Of a stretch of DNA of 6,219 bases, positions 1-5,007 are shown one piece after another. The stretch covers positions 17,812 to 24,030 of the forward strand of contig DBQN01000098.1 of the NCBI GenBank assembly GCA_002305255.1, read 5' to 3'. Position 1 is the stretch's first letter. The number at the start of each line of letters is the position of its first letter. The notes under the pieces were generated by a model. It saw only the letters and a program-made list of their open reading frames with translations. It did no database searches and had not been told where the DNA came from. The translations under genes and the position numbers were made by a program. This DNA is from Firmicutes bacterium UBA1393 (GTDB lineage: Bacteria > Bacillota > DTU025).

Positions 1-655
1 CCTCGTCGACCAGCAGGCCTTCGATCTGATGGAACACCGGAGAATGCGTGGCATCGATCTGATCGCGGCGGTACACTTTGCCCGGCACCACCACCCTCAC
101 GGGCGGCGCATGGCGCTCCATCTCCCTCACCTGCATGGGAGAGGTCTGCGTTCGCAGCAGCACAGAGTCGTTTATGTAGAACGTGTCTTGCACATCACGG
201 GCGGGATGGTAATCAGGCGTGTTCAGCGCGGTGAAGTTGTAGAACTCGGTTTCGACCTCTGGCCCTTCTATCACGCTGAATCCCATGTTGACAAAGATCT
301 CCAGCACCTGCCGAAGGCCGATGGTCAGCGGATGAGCCGATCCGATCTGAGGCACGCGCCCCGGCATTGTGATATCGATGGTTTCGCGCTCGAGCTTCTC
401 CTGCTTCTCTCTGGCCAGCAGCACGGCAGCCCTCTCGTCGATGGCCGTTTGTATCCGCTCGCGCGCACGGTTCATTGCCTCGCCAAAGGCCGGGCGCTGT
501 TCAGCTGGGAGTTGCCCCATCTGCCTGAGCATCGCGGTGAGCTCGCCCTTGCGCCCGAGAACACGTATGCGCACGTCCTCAAGGGCCTCTGTAGACTCCG
601 CCTCCGACGCCGCCCGTAGCGCAGCTTCAAGTAGAGCGTCAAGTGTTTGTGTCAC
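1..655 (-). CDS. pheS: Phenylalanine--tRNA ligase alpha subunit (N-terminal 218 codons; 3' end beyond the window)
   Basis: PheS is the catalytic alpha subunit of the cytoplasmic (alpha-beta)2 enzyme that charges tRNA-Phe with phenylalanine using ATP. I translated the minus strand from the GTG at 655-653; the frame stays open to base 1. Residues 1-90 form a charged helical region like the PheS N-terminal coiled coil that contacts tRNA. The class II catalytic core follows: GSAHPL at 105-110, GFSVIEGPEVE at 125-135, FTALN at 141-145, HPARD at 150-154, LLRTQTSPMQVR at 167-178, motif 2 GKVYRRD at 192-198 and FHQIEG at 208-213. These are signature PheS motifs. The family is usually about 340 residues, so roughly a third is missing. 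The GTG start overlaps the tlyA stop (GTGA) and has a strong Shine-Dalgarno sequence 9 bases upstream, so translation is probably coupled to tlyA. pheT would be expected next but lies outside the window. No T-box leader is visible upstream. Confidence 0.97.
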   Translation of the reverse strand, partial: MTQTLDALLEAALRAASEAESTEALEDVRIRVLGRKGELTAMLRQMGQLPAEQRPAFGEAMNRARERIQTAIDERAAVLLAREKQEKLERETIDITMPGRVPQIGSAHPLTIGLRQVLEIFVNMGFSVIEGPEVETEFYNFTALNTPDYHPARDVQDTFYINDSVLLRTQTSPMQVREMERHAPPVRVVVPGKVYRRDQIDATHSPVFHQIEGLLVDE

Positions 656-1503
656 GTACGGTCACTCCTCCGAATGTGCTCGCGCTCGAGCACTGCTTGC
701 CCTTCGTCGAGGGCTGCTGCGATCATGCCGTCGTTCTCAGGCCCCGGCCCCGATGCCGTGGGCGACGGCCTGAACAGCGCCAGAAACTCCAGGGTTCCTG
801 ACGAACCCAGCACCGGCGATGCCATCAGGCGCACCGGGCCCATTCCCGTGCCTTTCCCCGCACCGCACACGCGCTCAAGCGCCGCCCGGTACTGCTCACG
901 CGACAGGCCCGGCCCCGACGCCGGCACCTCGAACAACGGCTTTACCAGGGAGACAATCTCTCTGCCCTGATCATCGCCGTCTAGGAGACTGGCCACCACC
1001 GGCACCGCCACCGACAGCGACAAGTAGGAAAGGTCCATCACGCCGAGACTGGGTCGCGGATCAAGCGCCTCAGGGCGCACGTCGCTGATGTTGGTTCTCT
1101 CCATGTTGCGGACCCTAGGGTCCTGCCTGAGCCTGCCTGCGAGCTGTCCGAAGCCAACGTCCACCGAGTACACCAACGCGCAACCCCTGGTGAGCAGGCA
1201 GTGCGTGAACCCGCCTGTGCTGGCCCCGGCATCTATCGCCACCCTGCCTTCCACGTCGATTACCCAACGGTCGAGAGCAGCCTGGAGCTTCAGCCCTCCC
1301 CGTCCTACGTAAGGGATGTTGGAGCCCTTAATACGTATGACGCTATCGTGGCGTACACGCATGCCCGGCTTATCGAGCCGCTCCTCGTTGACCAGAACCT
1401 GCCCGGCCATGATGAGGGCCTGTGCTTCCTTCAGCGTGGAGCAGTGGCCCCGTGCCATGACAAGTTCGTCGAGGCGCACGCGAAGCACCGAGGCTTTCGC
1501 CAA
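652..1503 (-). CDS. tlyA: TlyA family rRNA (cytidine-2'-O)-methyltransferase
   Basis: TlyA proteins transfer a methyl group from S-adenosylmethionine to the 2'-OH of cytidines in 16S and/or 23S rRNA; the old name is hemolysin A. With the TTG at 1503 as start the product is 283 residues. An S4-type RNA-binding domain spans about residues 9-65 (RLDELVMARG, IMAGQVLVNEERLDKPG). It is followed by GRGGLKL and an FtsJ-like Rossmann domain with the SAM motif DAGASTGGF at 91-99 and SVDVGFGQLA at 113-122. The expected K-D-K-E catalytic tetrad is present as K72, D157, K188 and E239. The motif usually written KPQFE reads KPLFE. About 40 residues follow the usual family end. The start is uncertain: the frame also opens at a GTG at 1539, but that has no Shine-Dalgarno. 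The TTG start gives MAKAS..RLDEL, typical of the family, and has AAGGGG 11 bases upstream. The stop overlaps pheS by 4 bases. Confidence 0.93.
   Translation of the reverse strand: MAKASVLRVRLDELVMARGHCSTLKEAQALIMAGQVLVNEERLDKPGMRVRHDSVIRIKGSNIPYVGRGGLKLQAALDRWVIDVEGRVAIDAGASTGGFTHCLLTRGCALVYSVDVGFGQLAGRLRQDPRVRNMERTNISDVRPEALDPRPSLGVMDLSYLSLSVAVPVVASLLDGDDQGREIVSLVKPLFEVPASGPGLSREQYRAALERVCGAGKGTGMGPVRLMASPVLGSSGTLEFLALFRPSPTASGPGPENDGMIAAALDEGQAVLEREHIRRSDRT
665..671 (-). promoter_or_regulatory. Ribosome binding site of pheS
   Basis: The minus strand reads GGAGGAG here, nine bases before the GTG at 655. The site lies inside the last codons of tlyA. It fixes the pheS start and shows that pheS has its own ribosome entry in addition to the GTGA overlap. 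Confidence 0.85.
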
Positions 1504-1646
1504 CAGCGTCACATCCCCTTCGATAACGGAAAAGCCCACAACGTGCGCATGGGACGCAAGTCATGGACTCTCTGGAACCACACATCTCAGCCTTTCGGCC
1601 TATCTCGTCGGCACGTAGAAGGCAGTATTCAGCTGAACAAGACTGA
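1504..1646 (-). other. Spacer between tRNA-Pro and tlyA
   Basis: This 143-base stretch holds no convincing gene. It contains a 10-base palindrome TTCAGCTGAA (1628-1637) just after the tRNA and a tiny GGCC-GAAA-GGCT hairpin with a GNRA loop (1589-1600). I see no terminator with a U-tract, no clear second promoter and no T-box sequence, so tlyA-pheS may be read through from the tRNA promoter. Whether the part from 1539 to 1504 is translated depends on the tlyA start. Confidence 0.5.
1515..1520 (-). promoter_or_regulatory. Probable ribosome binding site of tlyA
   Basis: The minus strand reads AAGGGG, 11 bases before the TTG at 1503 and only 2 bases before an in-frame GTG at 1512. It favours the TTG start over the upstream GTG at 1539, which has nothing purine-rich ahead of it. 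The spacing is a little long, so this is moderate evidence. Confidence 0.45.
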
Positions 1647-1723
1647 TGGTCGGGGCGACAGGATTCGAACCTGCGACATCATGGTCCCAAACCATGCGCT
1701 CTACCAAGCTGAGCCACGCCCCG
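1647..1723 (-). tRNA. tRNA-Pro (anticodon UGG)
   Basis: The 77-base minus-strand sequence folds as a complete cloverleaf. The acceptor arm is CGGGGCG paired with CGCCCCG (1717-1723 with 1651-1657), the D stem is GCTC/GAGC, and the anticodon stem is CATGG/CCATG with loop TTTGGGA. The T arm is GCAGG-TTCGAAT-CCTGT. The anticodon TGG is the complement of 1687-1689 and decodes CCN proline codons. The C1-G72 pair and A73 discriminator are known identity features of bacterial tRNA-Pro. CCA is encoded (1647-1649). The gene sits alone between rdgB and tlyA behind its own promoter. Confidence 0.97.
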
Positions 1724-1733
1724 GCACATAAAG

Positions 1734-1763
1734 AGTCTACCACGGGCCGAACCTCACAGTCAA
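1734..1763 (-). promoter_or_regulatory. Sigma-A/sigma70-type promoter of tRNA-Pro
   Basis: On the minus strand a -35 hexamer TTGACT (1763-1758) is followed after 18 bases by a -10 hexamer TAGACT (1739-1734). Transcription would begin near 1727, about four bases before the mature tRNA. Match to consensus is 5/6 for the -35 and 4/6 for the -10, and the location is where a tRNA promoter should be. It may also drive tlyA-pheS, as no terminator is visible after the tRNA. Confidence 0.65.
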
Positions 1764-1768
1764 TGTGA
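1754..1768. repeat. 15-base inverted repeat over the tRNA promoter -35 box
   Basis: The arms TCACA and TGTGA (1754-1758 and 1764-1768) flank a 5-base centre and cover the -35 hexamer of the tRNA-Pro promoter. The arrangement would suit an operator, or simply a short chance inverted repeat. The orientation is the reverse of the TGTGA-N6-TCACA site of CRP-type regulators. Confidence 0.4.
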
Positions 1769-1787
1769 CACGGAGGCCGGTGGCACC

Positions 1788-2393
1788 CTAGTCTGAGTTG
1801 ACCAGCGCGCGCACGTAGGGCGCAATGGCCCTGAGAGCTGTCGCCCTATGTGAAACGGCGTTCTTGACCTCCTCGGGCAGCTCCGCCACGGTGCAGCCCC
1901 TGTCGGGCAGGAAGAACACCGGATCGTAGCCAAACCCGCCGGTGCCGCTAGGGCTGATGGCTATGGAGCCCCTCAGTTCGCCCATGGCGGTGTGCACCTT
2001 GCCGTCGGGCATGGCAAGGGCGACGGCGCACACGAACCTGGCGCCGCGTTGAGGTTCCGGAACGTCGCGCATCGTGTTGAGCAGCAGCTCGTAGCGGCCC
2101 ACATCGTCGAGGCCCGGCCCACCGAACCTGGCTGACAGCACCCCGGGCGCACCGTCGAGGGCGTCGACGCAGAGGCCCGAGTCGTCGGCAATAGCGGGCA
2201 GCCCGGTGAAACGCGCGGCATCCATCGCCTTCAGCACGGCGTTCTCGAGGAACGTGCTCCCGGTCTCTTGTGTAGTCGGCGCAGCCGGCCAGTCTCCCAG
2301 TGCAGAGAGGCAGAGACCATCAATTCTCATGATGGCTTCTATCTCAACTAGCTTGCCCCGATTGCGGGTTGCGACGACCAGTCTCCTCATCAT
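1788..2393 (-). CDS. rdgB: dITP/XTP pyrophosphatase, RdgB/HAM1 family
   Basis: This enzyme hydrolyses non-canonical purine nucleoside triphosphates (dITP, ITP, XTP) to monophosphate and pyrophosphate, keeping deaminated purines out of DNA and RNA. The 201-residue product has the full family motif series: ATRNRGK at 8-14, ETGSTFLENAVLKA at 43-56, the acidic active-site ADDSGL at 69-74, SARFGG at 87-92, GTGGFGYDPVF at 150-160 and KNAVSHRA at 177-184. Length is normal (about 200). The first ATG (2393) overlaps the rph stop as ATGA, and a second ATG follows directly at 2390, so the real start may be one codon later. No strong Shine-Dalgarno is present, which fits translational coupling to rph. 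The rph-rdgB pairing is widespread in Bacillota and elsewhere. The stop TAG at 1788 lies about 25 bases ahead of the tRNA -35 box. Confidence 0.97.
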   Translation of the reverse strand: MMRRLVVATRNRGKLVEIEAIMRIDGLCLSALGDWPAAPTTQETGSTFLENAVLKAMDAARFTGLPAIADDSGLCVDALDGAPGVLSARFGGPGLDDVGRYELLLNTMRDVPEPQRGARFVCAVALAMPDGKVHTAMGELRGSIAISPSGTGGFGYDPVFFLPDRGCTVAELPEEVKNAVSHRATALRAIAPYVRALVNSD

Positions 2394-3136
2394 AGCCCAG
2401 ACTCGGGCACGATGATCCTCGACGCCACATCGCCCAACACCTCATGTTGGATGATCGACAGCTTCCCGATGCCGGCAGACGCCAGATCCAGCAGACCGTT
2501 GAGTTGGCCGCGGGTGAAAGGTGCGCCTTCGGCCGTACCTTGAACCTCCACGAGCCCGCCGGCCCCTGTCATCACAACGTTCATATCGACCTCGGCTCTG
2601 GAATCCTCCTCATAGCACAGATCGAGCATGGCCTGGCCGCCGACTATGCCGACGCTCACCGCTGACAGGTAGTCAATGACGGGAAACGGCTTGCCGTCGT
2701 AGCGGTCCATCGAGGCAAGCAGATCGACAAGGGCTACGAAGGCACCGGTGATGGACGCCGTGCGCGTGCCGCCGTCGGCCTGGATGACGTCGCAATCGAG
2801 CCACACTGTGCACTCGCCCAGATAACTCATGTTCACGACAGCCCTCAGAGAGCGACCGATGAGGCGCTGGATCTCCTGCGTGCGCCCTCCGATCTTGCCG
2901 CCACGATCGCGTGGCGTCCTCTCGATCGTTGCCCTTGGCAGCATGGCGTACTCGGCGCTGACCCATCCCCTACCTGTTCCCCTGGTGTGAAGCGGCGGAC
3001 GCTCATCGAGTGTGGCCGCGCACAGCACCCGTGTGTCGCCCATCTCAACCAGCACAGAGCCGGGAGCGTGCTTTATGTAATGCCTGGTTATCTTGACGGG
3101 CCTGAGCTCGTCAAAGGCTCTGCCGTCTAGTCTCAT
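2390..3136 (-). CDS. rph: Ribonuclease PH
   Basis: RNase PH is a phosphate-dependent 3'-5' exoribonuclease that trims the 3' ends of tRNA precursors and other structured RNAs as a hexameric ring. The 248-residue product matches the family end to end. It has the N-terminal GR..D.LRP..I and KHAPGSVLVEMGDTRVLC (23-39), AEYAMLPRAT (61-70), GGRTQEIQRLIGRSLRA (83-99) with the phosphate/RNA-contacting R85, DCDVIQADGGTRTASITG (114-131) and AEVDMNVVMT (181-190). Catalytic acids correspond to D178 and D184, and the GTRT loop (123-126) is the phosphate site. The active site is therefore intact, unlike the frameshifted rph of E. coli K-12. The ATG at 3136 has a strong Shine-Dalgarno. A GC-rich hairpin sits directly upstream of it. 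The gene overlaps rdgB by 4 bases. Confidence 0.98.
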   Translation of the reverse strand: MRLDGRAFDELRPVKITRHYIKHAPGSVLVEMGDTRVLCAATLDERPPLHTRGTGRGWVSAEYAMLPRATIERTPRDRGGKIGGRTQEIQRLIGRSLRAVVNMSYLGECTVWLDCDVIQADGGTRTASITGAFVALVDLLASMDRYDGKPFPVIDYLSAVSVGIVGGQAMLDLCYEEDSRAEVDMNVVMTGAGGLVEVQGTAEGAPFTRGQLNGLLDLASAGIGKLSIIQHEVLGDVASRIIVPESGL

Positions 3137-3140
3137 CGTT

Positions 3141-3148
3141 TCCTCCCC
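3141..3148 (-). promoter_or_regulatory. Ribosome binding site of rph
   Basis: The minus strand reads GGGGAGGA, four bases before the ATG at 3136. This is a strong site that settles the rph start. It begins one base after the 3' arm of the hairpin at 3150-3166. Confidence 0.85.
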
Positions 3149-3149
3149 T

Positions 3150-3166
3150 GGCCCCGCGGTGGGGCC
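3150..3166 (-). other. GC-rich intercistronic hairpin upstream of rph
   Basis: On the minus strand GGCCCC and GGGGCC pair over a 5-base loop ACCGC. The hairpin lies in the 48-base gap between the MBL gene and rph. It has no U-tract after it, so it is not an obvious intrinsic terminator. It ends one base before the rph ribosome binding site, so it could affect translation or mRNA stability. The stem is visible in the sequence; the role is inference. Confidence 0.45.
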
Positions 3167-3184
3167 TGTAGGTATATGTGCTGT

Positions 3185-4045
3185 CTATAGCTCGTACGTT
3201 TCGCCGATGGCCGCACCCCACACCATCGCCCCGTGGGCCTCAGAAGCGGCGCGTACAAGAGCCGGCTGATCAGCATCGGGAGCGAAGTGTGTGAGGATCA
3301 GCCTGTTCAGCCCGGTACCACGGGCAAGTGACCCGATGTAGTCAGGCCACAGATGCCCTGCGCCGCCGACATCGACGGGGGCCTCGCTGAACCCGCACTC
3401 AGCAAGCAACACTCTGCTGGTCGCCGCCAGCGCTTCCAGGGCTTCGCACGGACCGGTGTCGGAGGTGTAGCCCAGCGTCGCGCGACTGGTTGCCGGCGAC
3501 AGCGCGGGCGCGGGCTTCGGGGCAAGAACGCGGCGGTCGGCCACGCCGATGCTGGCGGAGTCGCCGGCGCTGCCTGACTCTGCCCGCCGCTGAAGCGCCA
3601 TCCCGAAGGACTCCACGCCGTGCTTCATACGGTGAAACGTGAACACAAGATCTTCAATGTTCACGACGGAACCGTCCTCTACCGGCACCGCGTCGAACAG
3701 TTCACGGTAGGCGGCGCCGATATACGAGGCAAGAAACTCGTCCATGCCGGCCGCCGGCAGCACCAGCCGCAGCGCACCGGCGAGAGTGCCGCGTTGCTGG
3801 GCCATTCTGAGCGCGTATCTCAGGGTCAGTATGTCGGAGAGATGGTCGGCGTGGTAGTGCGAGATGATGAGCGCATCCAGACGAGTCACGGCAGTGTGGC
3901 GCTGCAGGTGCGCAAGGCTACCCGGTCCGAGCTCCACACATACCGCGCCGCGACCGCTCCTTACCAGGTAGCCGGAGCATGCCCCGTCGCGCCCGGGATA
4001 CGGCCCTTGATTGCCCAGAATGGTAAGGCTTATCCCGTCTGACAT
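3185..4045 (-). CDS. MBL-fold metal-dependent hydrolase, RNase Z/YhfI-like
   Basis: This 286-residue protein belongs to the metallo-beta-lactamase superfamily, in the branch containing RNase Z and Bacillus YhfI-like proteins. Likely metal ligands, in order, are H63, H65, D67 and H68 (SHYHADH), H142 (MKHGVESFG), D196 (YTSDTG) and H253 (ILTHF), with a further conserved H231 in GHLWP. The N-terminal TILGNQGPYPG..ACSGYLV is the usual first strand and loop. The C-terminal GHLWPDYIGSLARGTGLNRLILTHF matches the GHMTA..A..AG...LVLTHF pattern of the YhfI-type group. Between H142 and D196 there is an Ala/Ser/Pro-rich insertion (about 154-189). The substrate cannot be named: phosphodiester hydrolysis is plausible, tRNA 3' processing is not shown. 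It lies 59 bases after murI and 48 before rph. Start ATG at 4045 with a strong Shine-Dalgarno. Confidence 0.88.
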   Translation of the reverse strand: MSDGISLTILGNQGPYPGRDGACSGYLVRSGRGAVCVELGPGSLAHLQRHTAVTRLDALIISHYHADHLSDILTLRYALRMAQQRGTLAGALRLVLPAAGMDEFLASYIGAAYRELFDAVPVEDGSVVNIEDLVFTFHRMKHGVESFGMALQRRAESGSAGDSASIGVADRRVLAPKPAPALSPATSRATLGYTSDTGPCEALEALAATSRVLLAECGFSEAPVDVGGAGHLWPDYIGSLARGTGLNRLILTHFAPDADQPALVRAASEAHGAMVWGAAIGETYEL

Positions 4046-4051
4046 GTCAAA

Positions 4052-4058
4052 GCCTCCT
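4052..4058 (-). promoter_or_regulatory. Ribosome binding site of the MBL-fold hydrolase gene
   Basis: The minus strand reads GAGGAGG, six bases before the ATG at 4045 (spacer CTTTGA then C of CATG context). It confirms the start. The rest of the 59-base gap to murI shows no clear terminator or promoter. Confidence 0.85.
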
Positions 4059-4104
4059 CTCGTGGCCCGTTACATCACGCGCCCGCGATCTCCGTCACCC
4101 ACGG

Positions 4105-4941
4105 TCAGCCGCGCCCGCCAGACGCGCCCCTGTCGGTCGCCACCTCGCCTATGTCGTGTCCGAGCAGCGTCGAGGCGATGCGCCGGAACTGATCAGGGTC
4201 TCCGCTTGTCACAAAGTCTACGCCCCGATCACGCACGTCGGGCGCATCAGGGCGCTCGCCGGCGATGCCTTCGGCAGCGACTGTCGAGGCTACCTCGGCG
4301 GCAACTTGACGGGCCGGATCCACCAGGGCCACGCGCGTTCCTACCACCGCGCGCACTTCACCGTGCAAGAATGGATAGTGAGTGCAGCCGTACAGAACTG
4401 TATCGACTCCTGCTCCCAAGAGCGGGCCGAGATACCCCTTGAGTGCCGAGGCCACTTGCGCGCCGTGCAGCTCACCCGCCTCTACCAGCGGGACCAGATC
4501 CGGGCACGCCTGCTGCACCACGACGGCCTCCCGCCGGCGCGATGTGATTGCGGACGCGTACGCCATGCTCCGCACCGTGTTCAAAGTGGCGATCACACCT
4601 ATCCTTCCAGAAGCCGAGGCCCTGGCAGCAGCGGAGGCACCGCAGTCTATCATGCCCACGATCGGTACCGAATAGCGCTCACGAATCCTCGACAACGCCA
4701 GCGCGGATGATGTATTGCACGCAACTGCGATAACCGCCGCACCGCGCGATAGAAGATACTCGGTGATGTAGGAGGCAAACGTCAGTATCTCCCCGGGTTC
4801 TCGGTTGCCGTATGGCAGGTGCGCAGTATCAGCGTAGTAGACTGTGTGATGCGCCGGCAGAGCTTCACGTATCGCGCGCAACACCGTAAGCCCACCGACG
4901 CCCGAATCGAACACTCCTATGCTCTTGGCTGTTGAGTTCAT
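4105..4941 (-). CDS. murI: Glutamate racemase
   Basis: MurI converts L-glutamate to the D-glutamate used in the peptidoglycan stem peptide, by a cofactor-independent two-cysteine mechanism in the cytoplasm. Numbered from the ATG at 4941 (278 residues), the protein shows GVFDSGVGGLTVL (9-21) with D12 and S13, YYADTAHLPYGNR (35-47), the first catalytic cysteine C75 in AVACNTSSA, and the second, C186, in YGCTHYPFL followed by H188. All key residues are present and the length is usual. An in-frame ATG at 4971 would add ten residues (MPPVSRYTSG), but this has no Shine-Dalgarno and precedes the expected family start, so I prefer 4941. A TATACT box sits 7 to 12 bases before the 4941 ATG, so the mRNA could have a very short leader. 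A wall amidase lies immediately upstream, fitting a cell-wall neighbourhood. Confidence 0.96.
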   Translation of the reverse strand: MNSTAKSIGVFDSGVGGLTVLRAIREALPAHHTVYYADTAHLPYGNREPGEILTFASYITEYLLSRGAAVIAVACNTSSALALSRIRERYSVPIVGMIDCGASAAARASASGRIGVIATLNTVRSMAYASAITSRRREAVVVQQACPDLVPLVEAGELHGAQVASALKGYLGPLLGAGVDTVLYGCTHYPFLHGEVRAVVGTRVALVDPARQVAAEVASTVAAEGIAGERPDAPDVRDRGVDFVTSGDPDQFRRIASTLLGHDIGEVATDRGASGGRG

Positions 4942-4947
4942 GCCACT

Positions 4948-4976
4948 AGTATACCTTGAGACAGGCGGCATTTGTA
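4948..4976 (-). promoter_or_regulatory. Possible murI promoter giving a leaderless or short-leader mRNA
   Basis: The minus strand carries TATACT (4953-4948), a 5/6 match to the -10 consensus, with a weak -35 TACAAA (4976-4971) 17 bases upstream. Transcription would start at or just before the ATG at 4941. No good Shine-Dalgarno precedes that ATG. The poor -35 keeps confidence low. Confidence 0.3.
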
Positions 4977-5007
4977 GACGTGCTTGACGCGGATGTCGTC
5001 CCGCACC

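Noticed and set aside
29..619. A 196-codon open frame on the plus strand
   Set aside because: It lies fully antisense to pheS, whose minus-strand translation carries class II synthetase motifs. The His/Arg-rich plus-strand product is typical of the shadow of a GC-rich gene.
1585..1605. CTGAGA next to a small hairpin upstream of tlyA, recalling the TPP riboswitch
   Set aside because: Only this hexamer matches. The other conserved TPP segments are absent and neither tlyA nor pheS is a thiamine gene.
1628..1637. TTCAGCTGAA palindrome just after the tRNA as a terminator
   Set aside because: A perfect palindrome without a loop makes a poor RNA hairpin, and there is no U-tract after it.
1201..1731. 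A 176-codon plus-strand open frame crossing the tRNA
   Set aside because: It runs antisense through tlyA and the whole tRNA-Pro gene, which cannot both be explained if it were coding.
1754..1768. CRP-type binding site
   Set aside because: CRP-family sites read TGTGA-N6-TCACA. The arms here are in the opposite order with a 5-base centre.
1771..1791. T-box-like sequence AGGGTGCCACCGG after rdgB on the minus strand
   Set aside because: It resembles the AGGGTGGNACCGCG box but the bases that would pair with the tRNA CCA end are changed, it overlaps the rdgB stop, and there is no upstream Stem I or downstream terminator.
4156..4710. A 184-codon plus-strand open frame, and a similar one at 5197-5724
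   Set aside because: They are antisense to murI and to the amidase gene respectively. The minus-strand products have complete catalytic motifs, while the plus-strand products are Arg-rich with no recognisable motif.
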